Shown: in pieces, positions 52,270 through 62,471 of the stretch
How the letters are laid out: each line of letters opens with the position of its first letter
Position numbering within the stretch: position 1 is the first letter of the stretch
Assembly (NCBI RefSeq): GCF_001661265.1
Contig: NW_017566999.1
Span: forward strand, 310,001-374,000
DNA length: 64,000 nucleotides
DNA from: Saitoella complicata NRRL Y-17804
Taxonomy: Eukaryota; Ascomycota; Saitoellomycetes; Saitoellales; Saitoellaceae
Direction of reading: 5' to 3'
The notes under the pieces: generated by a model
Seen by the model: the letters and a program-made list of their open reading frames with translations, nothing else
Databases searched by the model: none
Told to the model about the DNA's origin: nothing
Translations under genes and position numbers: made by a program

Positions 52270-54154
52270 CTACTCCTCTACCGTAACTGCCTCCCTAGCA
52301 GCAGCTGCCTCCGCATCCCCAAAAATCAAATGCGGCCTCTTCTCCACCAACTCCAAAACCATCTGTCCAAACAATCCATTAACCCACGCAAACCAAGGCC
52401 TCGTAAAATCACCCAATCGCTCAACATTAACACTCTCATGCATCAACCCCAACCCCGCCGTACTCTTCTTCAACATCTCCAATAAACGCACGATTTCAGT
52501 TTCGTTGGTTTCGGTGAGGATCTGGACGATAACGGACATGGGCCAGGCGTGGCGCGTGCCGATGTGGGGGCCGCCGATGCCGCTGAATATTGTATGGGAG
52601 GGGCGGCCGAGGAAGTATGGGTTGCCGGTGGAGGAGAGGACCATGCGGCGAGTGTTTTGGTAGATCGGATCGTCCATATCCACAAAACCCAGCATTGGGA
52701 GAGAGAGGAGGGAGGGGATGTTAGCGTCGTCCATTAATAGGGCACCGCCGTAGCCGTCAACCTCGTATGCGAGCACGCTTCCGAAGATCTTGTGGTCTAT
52801 TACGGCAAGCTCGTAGATTCCCGCCCTGATCTCCGCCGAGATGCGTGCCGCTTCGGAGGAGAGGTAATTCCACGTCGTACCATCATGATTCGCCTTCTTC
52901 AACATCTCCGACAAATGGCCAAGCTCGACAGACATCATTGCATTCGCCGGAATGAAGTACTGGAAAATCGTCGCGTCATCAGAGGGACGGAACGCACTCC
53001 TAATCAACGAGGTATTCCCATTGATGGGATGTCCTGCACCACTCAACGCAAGTGTCTCAGTTCCGGAGGTAGTCTGACGACGGAACGTGTATGCATTCCG
53101 CATCGGTCGGCCCATGTCGTCGAAGGTCGGTTCACTCTGCTGATTTAACACGCCAAAGAGGTGCTGGACTGCCTCCGTCCAAGTCTTATCCATGAACTTG
53201 GTATCTCCTGTTTCCGTGTAATACATCCAACTCAGCTTAATGAACGCGGCCAATGAATCCAGTTCCCATTTGCACTCGAAGACCACGGCTGGGTCATATG
53301 GCGGGTGCACGACATCGTGTTGATCATTGTATGTCCTTTTCAGTCCAGCTGCAGGTGGCGGGTGGAAAGCGTTGCAGTAGGAATACTGACGGATCATGTC
53401 AGCCTGAGTATGAATAGCGCCGGCGAACAATGTGCGAAGGGCGCGATCAGAGCGGAGGAGGGAGACATAAGGCGCGAGCTGGTTCGTCGAGTCGCGAAGC
53501 CATTCAGCGTTGATGTCGCCTGTGATGATAAAGGACTGTGGCGGATTGGATTTAGGGTTGTGATATTTAATCGTGGTGTCGAGGGTGTTCTGTATGACGT
53601 TGTCAGTTCGCGGCTATTGCCATTTTCGGCTCTACTCCAGACATACCGGAAAGCAATTCTCAAAGAGACGGGCGAGGTCTTTGTCGACCATCTTCTTCGA
53701 GATACTCGCAACCAATTCCTCCACGCTCTTCGACACGAAGGTCCGACATGCCGGAATCGGACGCTGTGACGGCAACTTCAAAGGACCTGTATAGCAAACG
53801 GTGTAAGCACTAACTCGAAGCCCAAACGTGATCCAGGATACCTTCACTGAAAGGCCCATGACGCCTATTCGCATAATCCCCATAACTCGGACACGCATCC
53901 TTCAACGCCTGCTGCTTAATCCCAGTCCCACCAGTCTCCACACCACTAAGCAACAACACCAACCCCATCACAGCAATGAAGATCAACAACGTCCCCATCG
54001 CAGATTTGAATTTCAAGTACCGGCTGTGTTGGCGGCCTTTAGGGTGGTACGTCCGTGCAGGTGTTGGGGAAGTAGTGCGGGAGAGGATGTCTTTAGGTGA
54101 GGGAACGGGGAGGAGATCAGCGGCGGGTTTTGGTGTTTGTCCTCTATGGTACAT
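52270..54154 (-). CDS. GH125 exo-alpha-1,6-mannosidase, type II membrane form
   Basis: Metal-independent inverting alpha-mannosidase family GH125 (DUF1237). Exons are 53842-54154, 53647-53786 and 52270-53589, 590 residues. Introns are 53787-53841 (55 nt, GTATCC...ATACAG) and 53590-53646 (57 nt, GTATGT...ATACAG). A ~50-residue cytosolic tail rich in P, S and R precedes one membrane helix (TLLIFIAVMGLVLLLSG), then CPSYGDYANRRHGPFSEG begins the catalytic region. Family hallmarks are SFIITGDINAEWLRDSTNQ, DPAVVFECKWELDSLAAF, YAFRRQT-like TFRRQTTSGTETL and GPHIGTRHAWPMS. Start 54154 (MYHRGQ) is the first ATG; the frame is open upstream only from GTG. It probably trims alpha-1,6-mannose on glycoproteins in the Golgi or cell wall. 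Confidence 0.93.
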
Positions 54155-54900
54155 CGAGGGATCAGGAGTACTGATACTTGCCTGGACGTGGATGGTGTCG
54201 AGGTCAAGAATGATCCGGGGAACTCCTCTAAGCTCTCTTATGGGGAAGTCGCGCGGGTTTACGTATACGGTACGTTGTCGCCGGCCGCCCAAGAGGGTCG
54301 GATTCTGCAGGACCACCCGCACCGAGATAACCTTATTTTGCTCAACTGATCTGTTGTTAGGTATATCGAGCCATCTCTCCTTCTTATCTTATCTCTCATC
54401 AGTACTGCCTCGGTGCCCTCAACCTTCCATCTCTTCTTCCGCGAGCATCGACCCGACATTTGCTTTCTCACACGCTCCCCAGGCTTTCCGCACAAACCCC
54501 GAGGTGATTGAGGTTGGGTTACTGCGTGCTCTCTGCCTGCTAAGTTTCTTTCCTCCAAACGATCAACAGCGGATCAATCGTTCAGGTCAGGTTCTTTGTA
54601 CACGGAGGTTCGCGGAATCGGACTCGGAGAAGACCGCCGTGGGTGATGGATGCGCACGAGCGACCTGCGTCGGAGCCTCCAAAAATATGGATACCTGCAG
54701 TACGTACCAGCAAATACCTTGGGAGTCACCAAATACCCACTCGAAGAGGCGATCTCCATCATCCAATCGCCGGAGACGTTTACCGACAAATCGACGATCG
54801 TTCGTTTACCCAGCTGGTCTAACAGCGGCACTTTGTCAAACCCCAGCCGCGGGCGTTGCCAATCGTGATCTTTCATCAGAGACGGTGCCGCTTGTCTTGA
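54155..54900. other. Divergent region between GH125 and PPR genes
   Basis: 746 bp. No gene is supported; a 323-codon plus-strand frame overlapping it is antisense to the GH125 N-terminus and was rejected. The promoters of both genes lie here. Confidence 0.4.
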
Positions 54901-57900
54901 ATGGTGTACACGTTGAAGACCTCGCTGCTCTCGAGCGTCGCTCGTAGCAGCATCTCAAGGCAGCTATTCTCGGTCAATACCGTGAATGCCACAAATGCAG
55001 CTTCACAGACCGCCGCCACCGGTTCTTCTGCCTTCGGGCAGCAAATTGCCAGCCGTGGCCCCATAAAGTTCCAGATTTTCGCAAAACAGTTCCATCCATC
55101 TAGTGGTGGCAATGGAGGCCCTTCGCAGGCTGGATCCGGTGCCAATGGCGGTCAGGGACCCCTTGCGCACACGAGTGTGGAAGATGGCAGGCGTGAACGT
55201 GAGTTGTTCGCGCACAGACAGCAGAGAAGTTTGTTGACACCTAAGCCACGGACGTACTCTGCTACGTTGGCTCGTGCCTATTCGACTGAGGCTGTTGCTG
55301 CCGACCATGCTGCAGCAGGTGTTGCAATTGACACAACCTCGGTATCCTCGTCGCCTAAGGAACTCTCGGAGACGGACGCAAAAGAATTGGAGGAACGTAT
55401 TGAGCGTCTTATTAAGCTGAGACTCGAAGATGTTATCTCGGAGTACGACAATATGATTTCAGAAGGCCTTCCTATGAACACCGCTATCTTCAACGTTGTC
55501 ATCAAATCTGCTCGATCTATGATGAGCCCCAATCTCTATCCACACAAGAAGGAAGCTTTCGATCGCCGGGGTCAGCAGTATTTCGGGAAGGTCATGGATA
55601 TCTACAGCGAAATGCTCGAGCGTCAGGTGCTGCCGGACGCCGTGACATATGAGAATATTATCGGCACCCTTCTCATCAAGCATAAAAGCAACAGAGCCGT
55701 GTGCGAAGACTTTGCCTCTGAGAATGCCGTTCCGTGGTTAGAGACAGACAAAACGGAACGATTGCCGTTCGTCAACGACGAATTGTTGTCTGAATTGAAG
55801 GATGAGGATTGTCTCAACGTCGCCTTTGAACTCTTCACAGTCTCAACCAGCGCTAACATTCAGTACACCACTAAGGGCTTCAACCAACTTATAGATTCTT
55901 TTGCACAAGAGGGACAAGTGGACCGGACCTTGATGGTTCTGGAGCAGATGGAAAATGCTAATGTGAAACCCGGGCCCAACACGTTGATCAGTCTTATCAC
56001 TGCTTTCGGCACTGCCAAGGACATGCGCTCAGCTGTCGAGTGCTTCAATGAGTACAAGAAGGACGCACATAAATCTGGGAAACCCGAAGCAAACACTCCG
56101 TCAACTGATCAGATCAGTGCCTCTGAAGGACGCGTCTACGGTGCCCTTGTCCAGGCGTACTGCAAAGCTGGCAATCCCGCGGGAGCGATCAAGTTCTTCG
56201 AAAAGTTGCCCAAGATGTCGTGGTACGTCCCGGTCTTATATGGGCTCATCGACGCTCTTTGCGATAGTGATTATCGTGTTGCTACGCGTTGGTTAGCCGG
56301 AGACCGGCGGAACTTGAAAGTTGGACATGAACACGATGATTACTTCATCCAGTCAATCATGTGTGCTGCTGCCAAACAGAAGGATGTGGAAGGCGTGAAG
56401 AAGGCCCTCGACTTGCTGCCCCCCGATACTTTCGGGAAGCTCCGCAGCGTTGGCAATGACTTCGCTAGCCGCGTAGACCTTACTCCGTTCTATGCTGCGT
56501 GCACTTCTGTTGACCGCTTGGATATCCTCCTTGATGCACACATTGAGCTGCTGGATAAGACTTACCCGCACTTCGGCGAGACTTTCAAAAAGCTTCTCAC
56601 ATATCTTGCAACTAGCGACAAGCAGAAACACCTGTTTGAAAAGACCTTATTGTTCTTGTCGAAATGGTCGAAAGCGAGTCCTGTGCGCATGAGGACGCGG
56701 GTTGAGGTGACAATGCACTTCGTAGACGGCTTGTGTGAGGTCAAAAATGTTGAAGCTTTAATGAGGGTCTTAGGTAGCGAGTTCCTGGATAGAACGAGTC
56801 CAGACGGCTTAAAGCCGATCCCCTTCGACACAGCTGTGCGTATCGCACGAGTGGCTTCTGAAGCGATCGATGCTGGGACGCTGGATCTCCGGAGCCTCAG
56901 TGTGAAGTCTCTGTCGAATCTGACGCTGGCCTTCATCGACCCCGCCGTCAACGCTCTTGCCCCCCAACTTTTCTCTGAAGCCGACGTGACAAAGTTCAGA
57001 CAGCTACTGGTTGACTTTGGAAAGTTCATTGTGCGTGCGCGTCCTGCTATGGACCAGGATGTGTCCGAAAGACTTATTGGCAGCGTGAAGTGGCTCGGTA
57101 AGAACGCCGATGTTACCCTTCCTGAGGAGCTCGTCGGCGAATTGGAGACTCTATACCCATCCTTGCGTCAGGAACGGGAGAAGAACTTACGTGAGCGTCC
57201 CCGCGACAGGGCGTCTAAAGTCATTCGACCGCCGGAAGATCTAGATGAATGTTCTAGCATTGAGGCCGTGTTAGAATGGTACCGTAACGGTATTGCTAGC
57301 CTGGAATCTCTGCCTGAAAACGCTCGCAAAACTGGCAGTATTGAATGGGACCTCTTCCTGCTTCGACAGTACATCAGGTACAAGAAGATTACGGAGGCTT
57401 TGGAAGTGAAGAACAACCTGTACGGAGCAGGGTTCATTCCCGATCAGGGGACACTGGCCAAGCTCGTTCTTAGCCTGCAGGCTTCGGAGACGAGAGACGA
57501 GGCGTCGCTGGCAATGGAAATTTACGACGAATTCAACGCCAAAGGTGGTGTTCTCAGGAGTACATTCTTCCTTAATGTCGTTCTTGCAAAGCTTGCGAAG
57601 GCGCGTCGGGTGGGGGATCTTACGCGGGTTTTGGGCGATGCCAGGGCGGCCAGTTTCAAAAAGCAACTGGCGTTTTCAGAAATCACTTATGGAACATTAA
57701 TCAATGGGTACGCTCGTTGTGGTGATGAGCATACCATGCTGAACCTGTTCACCGAAATGCTCGAGGCCAAGAGTTCCGGACGACTGAGAGGAGACCGACA
57801 GCACGCGTACAATTCTGTCATGATACACTACCTTCGGGTCAACCCAAATCGAGAGAAGCTTTTGTGGGCCTATGAAACAATGAGAAAGCATTCTTTCTTG

Positions 57901-58536
57901 CTCACCTCTGTCACTTGGAACTTGTTGCTTCAGTCGTGGATTTTCATTGAACCTGTTGTTCCGGAGCAAGCTTTGGCTGTTATCGACACGATGCGTTCTT
58001 CTGGGGTCCCAATTGAGAGTACACATCACGCCTCCCTTATTGAAATGTATGGCTGCGTTCTTCACAATTTTGAAGCTGCTGAGCGTTACTTCAATCAGGA
58101 GGTACCAGATGAGTTGAAGGACGCCCTGGTCTACCAGAGTTTGCTCAAGTGTTACGTTGCGAACCACAACATCGTGGAAACGTTGCATGTTCTCAACGAC
58201 ATGGAAAAGCGCGGGGTCCAGCTCAATGCCTACATGGCAAACTACCTCATTAAGGGATGGGCTAACATTGGCGACATCAAGATGGCCAAGGCAGTCTTCC
58301 AGTCGCTTGATAAGAATGTCAAGGGAATATATGGTCGTGAGCCCTCGACCTACGAGCAAATGGTGCGTGCATTTGTTAGTGCCGGCGCCCGTGATGAGGC
58401 CGAAGCGTGCGTTGAAGAGATGAAAGAGCTTCGCTACCCTGCTGCTGTTATCAGCAACGTCGCTTGGATTCTCAATGGTGGCGAGCGTCCTGCCGATCTC
58501 CAGGAATCAACAGAACAACCTCAGGCTCTCTCTTAA
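54901..58536 (+). CDS. Mitochondrial PPR protein, Pet309/Cya5-like
   Basis: One exon, 1211 residues. The start is a typical matrix-targeting sequence (MVYTLKTSLLSSVARSSISR), and a second basic S/R-rich stretch lies near residues 100-130. From about residue 180 helical repeats of ~35 residues appear. Clear pentatricopeptide units include SEMLERQVLPDAVTYENII, YTTKGFNQLIDSFAQEGQVD followed by LEQMENANVKPGPNTLISL, EITYGTLINGYARCGDEH, TWNLLLQSWIF, VLNDMEKRGVQLNAYMANYL and EPSTYEQMVRAFVSAG. Size and layout fit Neurospora CYA5 and yeast Pet309, which promote COX1 mRNA stability and translation, but orthology is inferred. It is probably an RNA-binding protein of the mitochondrial matrix or inner membrane. 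Confidence 0.9.
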   Translation: MVYTLKTSLLSSVARSSISRQLFSVNTVNATNAASQTAATGSSAFGQQIASRGPIKFQIFAKQFHPSSGGNGGPSQAGSGANGGQGPLAHTSVEDGRRERELFAHRQQRSLLTPKPRTYSATLARAYSTEAVAADHAAAGVAIDTTSVSSSPKELSETDAKELEERIERLIKLRLEDVISEYDNMISEGLPMNTAIFNVVIKSARSMMSPNLYPHKKEAFDRRGQQYFGKVMDIYSEMLERQVLPDAVTYENIIGTLLIKHKSNRAVCEDFASENAVPWLETDKTERLPFVNDELLSELKDEDCLNVAFELFTVSTSANIQYTTKGFNQLIDSFAQEGQVDRTLMVLEQMENANVKPGPNTLISLITAFGTAKDMRSAVECFNEYKKDAHKSGKPEANTPSTDQISASEGRVYGALVQAYCKAGNPAGAIKFFEKLPKMSWYVPVLYGLIDALCDSDYRVATRWLAGDRRNLKVGHEHDDYFIQSIMCAAAKQKDVEGVKKALDLLPPDTFGKLRSVGNDFASRVDLTPFYAACTSVDRLDILLDAHIELLDKTYPHFGETFKKLLTYLATSDKQKHLFEKTLLFLSKWSKASPVRMRTRVEVTMHFVDGLCEVKNVEALMRVLGSEFLDRTSPDGLKPIPFDTAVRIARVASEAIDAGTLDLRSLSVKSLSNLTLAFIDPAVNALAPQLFSEADVTKFRQLLVDFGKFIVRARPAMDQDVSERLIGSVKWLGKNADVTLPEELVGELETLYPSLRQEREKNLRERPRDRASKVIRPPEDLDECSSIEAVLEWYRNGIASLESLPENARKTGSIEWDLFLLRQYIRYKKITEALEVKNNLYGAGFIPDQGTLAKLVLSLQASETRDEASLAMEIYDEFNAKGGVLRSTFFLNVVLAKLAKARRVGDLTRVLGDARAASFKKQLAFSEITYGTLINGYARCGDEHTMLNLFTEMLEAKSSGRLRGDRQHAYNSVMIHYLRVNPNREKLLWAYETMRKHSFLLTSVTWNLLLQSWIFIEPVVPEQALAVIDTMRSSGVPIESTHHASLIEMYGCVLHNFEAAERYFNQEVPDELKDALVYQSLLKCYVANHNIVETLHVLNDMEKRGVQLNAYMANYLIKGWANIGDIKMAKAVFQSLDKNVKGIYGREPSTYEQMVRAFVSAGARDEAEACVEEMKELRYPAAVISNVAWILNGGERPADLQESTEQPQALS

Positions 58537-58882
58537 TCACGTTCTTTCGTTTTCCGGGGTAATGTACGTAGCGATATTTGACTTCCTAGGCGCCTGGAGT
58601 TCTGGGGTTTTGATGTGGCATCCTCTGGGTGCGTGTTTCATAGTTAAGCGGTTGCAAGCGGATGTATGAGTTATGGATAGCTTTAACGTCATGCATGCTG
58701 GCTTCGAAGGGAGGACGTGAGTTTGGGGGCCGGGCGTGACACGGGAGTAGTTATAGTTGCATCTTCACTCATCTGGTCTAAATATATCGTGTGCATAGTA
58801 CGTGTTATTCATTGTCACGTAATCTTTTCATGAAATTGCCGATCCAAAGTATAATTCTTATTCTGGCGTGGAATCTTGTAAC
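58537..58882. other. Convergent spacer, PPR gene and POLD3
   Basis: 346 bp of 3' flanks, A/T-rich toward 58780-58880. Nothing else is seen. Confidence 0.4.
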
Positions 58883-60326
58883 CTACTTCTTTCCAAACCA
58901 TCCCATCAAAGTACTCTGTCCCGTTCCTGCTGCCTTCTTCCCACCCTTCTTGGCAACTGGTCCTTTACTTTCCGTCCTCTTCAGAGCCGGCACCTTTGAC
59001 GCAGGCGCAGGCTCCTCCTCGTCATACGACTCCCACACCGTCTCCTCTTTCGTAACCAAATACCCTTTCTCATCCATCGCAGTCGTCTTCTTCTTCACCG
59101 CTCGTCGCTTACGCTTCGTGCCAGATCCTCCCGCAACGGGTGGAGCCACGGAGGTCTGGCTATCCGGTGCGTCGGCATTCATCGTAATCTGACTTTCCTC
59201 TTGCATGCTTTCCGCGTCCTCGGCTGCTGGTGTGGGTGTCTCCACATCTGCGTCTTCCACGGCAGGCGCGTCGGGTTCTTCCATCATTGTGCTTAGGTCC
59301 GCGAGTTGCTTCTTTCGTTTGTCTTCGAGGTGGAGTGCTTCTTCTACATCCTCATCCACATCCATGGCTTCCGGATCGTCGTATTCCGACGCTTGTATTA
59401 CCTCCTCTTTCACCTCCTTGGGCGTCGGTTTGGGTTTGGGTGGCATCGCTTTTAGGGAAGCCATGATGTTACTCTTCGTTCGCGTTGGCGCTTTGGTGGA
59501 TTTGGCTGATGCTGTTCTTTTTGCTGTAGCGGTTGCTGGAGTTGAAGCTGTCGGTGGTGTGGGCTTCGCGTCGGTACCCATGTTGGCAGGCGTCGTCTCC
59601 GGCTTATTTTGCGAAGCAGCCGTAGGCTTTGGTGTCGGTACTGGTGAAGACTTTGCTGATGCCGCAGCTTTTTGCAGTGCTGGACTCGGCTTCGCGCTCA
59701 CGGGTGCTGGTACTGGAGCCACGCCCGTCCTTCTCTTAGCGGTAGCACTGATGATAGAACCATACGCCTGTCCCAATTCGTCCGAGGTCTGCCCTGTATT
59801 GTACTTCGTGCTGTGCCGTAAATCATACGATGGAGTCGTCAGCAACGACAGATCCTTTAGTGGCGCAGGCTGGAGACTGTAGATGTGAACACCCGTAATC
59901 TTGCTAAACTTTTCCTTCACAGCCTCCAATTTCTCCTCAGGGACCACACAGATCGTCTTTACCAGCTGCCCGGCCTCGTATAGTGAAGTCTGAGTTTGAA
60001 ACTCGGGTTCCGCGTCATCCATCTCGGTGTCACCGTTCTGGTCGACTTCATTCTTGACCACAGGATCCGCCTTTGGTTGCCGAAGGCCCGTGATGACATA
60101 CGTCGCATGGATGGATTTTGACGATGTTTTGCATGATTGGTAGTACTCGAAGAGAAGTTGCTTGGCCGTGTTAACATGAACCTTGAGTTCTCGACTGAGG
60201 AGACGGTAGGTAACCTATGAGATCGTCAGCAACGGCTAGCGAGGTGAATGGCGAGGGGATCCATACGATTTTCTCGTCTACGCCGATCCGGCCCGAGAGC
60301 AAGTCGTGTGCATTTGCTGAAGACAT
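58883..60326 (-). CDS. POL32: DNA polymerase delta subunit 3 (Cdc27/Pol32/POLD3)
   Basis: Non-catalytic subunit that ties polymerase delta to PCNA. Exons are 60267-60326 and 58883-60214, 463 residues (human 466). The 52-nt intron (GTATGG...CTCATAG) joins VDEKI to VTYRLLSRELKVHVNTAKQLL. The N-terminal ~140 residues are the winged-helix domain that binds the B subunit, including FEYYQSC, HATYVITG and EKLEAVKEKFSKITGVHIYSLQ. The middle is disordered with A/P/T/K-rich and acidic stretches. The extreme C-terminus GQSTLMGWFGKK is a PCNA-interacting box (Q453, L456, W459, F460). Its place divergent from RPA12 leaves 335 bp holding two ACGCGA motifs. Confidence 0.94.
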
Positions 60327-60661
60327 CGTAATGGGGCCGGAACGCTTGCAGGCGCGGTGGTTTGCTCGAGAGGTCCTTGTCGTCCTACCTTAATATGGGA
60401 GGACGCGACGTTCGAGGAGCGTGTCGCGTGAAACTCCCTCGCCCATATCACCTTCAAACAAAGCCATACCCAATCCACAGGATTGAAGATGAGATTTAAA
60501 ATACCCGAAAGAACGGCTTAATATGAGTTCTATCTTGCAAAGCTTATCCTCACGTGCGATAACATATTTTTCTGGGAGCCCGGTGCACGGGCCTGCAGCC
60601 GATAGAGCTTATCCTCGTTACACCCTCCTCGATCCTTCTCTCTCCCTCCCACTCCGTCAAA
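60327..60661. other. Divergent promoter region of POLD3 and RPA12
   Basis: 335 bp with no gene; contains the MCB-like pair listed separately near the POLD3 side. Confidence 0.45.
60403..60429. promoter_or_regulatory. Candidate inverted MCB-like pair upstream of POLD3
   Basis: ACGCGA (60403-60408) and TCGCGT (60424-60429) are the same MCB-like hexamer in opposite orientation, 77-103 bp upstream of the POLD3 start. This echoes the motif pair at RPA2. Inferred. Confidence 0.4.
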
Positions 60662-61113
60662 ATGTCTATCGTCGGTGGTCTCATCTTCTGCCAAGGTACA
60701 TCTCCCTGATCTCTCCCTCCTCTCCCCGGATCAAGATCCAACGAACACAAGAACCATTACTAACGATCATCAACCCAGACTGCGGCAACCTCCTCGACTC
60801 CTCCTCCTCCGACGCCTTCATCGTCTGCAACCAATGCGGCGCCTCCCTCTCTACCTCCGCTCTCTCCAACCTCGAAGTCCGCACCCACTCCTCCCCAACC
60901 GCCTTCCCCTCCGCCCTCCGCCAAAAACAATCACTTGTCCAGGGTCTCCAAACACAGGAACAAGAAGAAGCAGCTGTTATCGAGGAGAAGTGCCCGAATT
61001 GCGGGAATGAGGAGATGACGTTTCATACGTTGCAGTTGAGGAGTGCGGATGAGGGGGCGACGGTGTTTTATAATTGTCCGAGGTGTGCGTATAAGTTTTC
61101 TACGAATAATTAG
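60662..61113 (+). CDS. RPA12: RNA polymerase I subunit A12.2 (Rpa12)
   Basis: Small zinc subunit of RNA polymerase I needed for RNA cleavage and termination. Exons are 60662-60695 and 60779-61113, 122 residues (yeast 125). The 83-nt intron (GTACAT, branch TTACTAACG, ACCCAG) joins GLIFCQ to DCGNLL, completing zinc ribbon 1 (C10, C13, C28, C31). An unspliced reading gives a false 196-residue protein starting at 60523. Zinc ribbon 2 is TFIIS-like, with C83, C86, C111, C114 and the acidic hairpin RSADE (99-103) that enters the active centre. It converges with the hydroxylase gene. Confidence 0.96.
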
Positions 61114-61370
61114 GGTTGCTGCAGCTGGTGGAGCTCGAGGGGCATCACACAAAAGGCGGAGTTATTGGGAACGTTGAGAAAGGGACCGGGAGCATACTGC
61201 CAATATCTCGCTGGCCGAGACTTCGTGGGAGTACATATAGAAGAATGCAAAAAGTTCATGCCATTCTGTCCACAGAAAAAAGTCCAAAAGATGAAAACCA
61301 AAAACCAAAAACCAAAAGCAAAGAGCGTACCCGCGCCCTCTTTTTTGTCTAACGCCCTCACCACACACAT

Positions 61371-62324
61371 CTACGCCTCAACCTTCGGAGCATACACAGC
61401 ATACTCCACCTCCCCAGAATTCTCATGCTCCCACATATCAACAGCAACAACACAACTCTCCCTAACAACCTGCTCCTCATCCGTCGAAAACTCCTTCAAC
61501 ACGGGTAAGCACTCTGCCGTCCCAACACTTCCCAATGCCTCGGCGGCTTCGTGTCGAACCATGCTTTCTTCGCGGGTGTTGCGGAGGACGGAGATGAGGG
61601 CAGGGACGGAGTGGGGGTGTGAGAGTTGTCCGAAGACGTATGCGATCTCGTGGCGGAAGAGGGCGGAGGGATCGGAGAAGCCGGAGGCGAGGGCGTCGAT
61701 TGCGGCGGGGGTGCCGATATCGCGGAGACGGAACATGGCCCGGTAGCGGTGGAACAAACTCAAAGATTGGTCATTCAGTTTCTGCTGTAACTTCTCCACT
61801 TTCTCGTCATGCTCGTCGCCGTCGAGGGGTAAGGGCGGAGCGGGATCGATGGAGGTGTATGCGCTTTTCTGGATTTTCTCTGTCTTGGATTTCTCGGATG
61901 TTTCCCATTCGATGCGCTCGATTGCCAGTTCGCAGGTTTGACGTACGACTTCTTCTTTATCGTGTAAATACTCCCTCAACAACGGCAAGGAGCCCTGGTC
62001 TCCGAGTGCGCCCAAGGCCTCGGCGGCCTCATGACGGACCATTGGGTCTTCGGATAGGTTCTTGAGGGATAATTGGAGAGGAACCACGGCGGCTTCTTGG
62101 CGGGTTTGACCGAGGACGTATGCGAGCTCGTGTTTCAATAATGCTGAATCGTCCTTTAACCCCTCCGCGATGATCTCGATCGCACGTACATTCCCCTCGG
62201 TCCCCAACGCCTTCAGCGAGAACAGAGCACGGAACCTCAGAGCTAGCGGGACATCGCCTGATTTGTTCAGGAGGGTTTCCTCCAAGGCATCGAGTGTGCT
62301 ATCTCTCGTATCAAGGCCACCCAT
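61371..62324 (-). CDS. LIA1: Deoxyhypusine hydroxylase (HEAT-repeat di-iron enzyme)
   Basis: Hydroxylates deoxyhypusine on translation factor eIF5A, the last step of hypusine formation. One exon, 317 residues (yeast Lia1 325). Two halves of HEAT repeats carry the four His-Glu iron-binding pairs: H65-E66 ([12 protein letters not shown]), H98-E99 ([12 protein letters not shown]), H225-E226 ([12 protein letters not shown]) and H258-E259 ([12 protein letters not shown]). All are intact. A charged linker (about residues 140-180) joins the halves. It has a 147-bp divergent promoter with DIB1. Confidence 0.97.
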   Translation of the reverse strand: MGGLDTRDSTLDALEETLLNKSGDVPLALRFRALFSLKALGTEGNVRAIEIIAEGLKDDSALLKHELAYVLGQTRQEAAVVPLQLSLKNLSEDPMVRHEAAEALGALGDQGSLPLLREYLHDKEEVVRQTCELAIERIEWETSEKSKTEKIQKSAYTSIDPAPPLPLDGDEHDEKVEKLQQKLNDQSLSLFHRYRAMFRLRDIGTPAAIDALASGFSDPSALFRHEIAYVFGQLSHPHSVPALISVLRNTREESMVRHEAAEALGSVGTAECLPVLKEFSTDEEQVVRESCVVAVDMWEHENSGEVEYAVYAPKVEA

Positions 62325-62471
62325 TTTGTACGAGATCGATTTGTAAGCTTTTCGTTGCCGGAATCCTTTTTTGGCGGAATCGACAACTCACCTGGCTAAT
62401 GCACGCGTATTACCACACAGAGAACAGAAAGTCTACGTTACGTCTACGTTACAGGGCACACACCACCAACC

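Noticed and set aside
53976-54947. 323-codon plus-strand frame
   Set aside because: Antisense to the GH125 N-terminus and overlaps the PPR start; no family.
60523-61113. 196-residue reading of the RPA12 locus from an upstream ATG
   Set aside because: Reads through an 83-nt intron with a perfect branch point; only the spliced form completes zinc ribbon 1.
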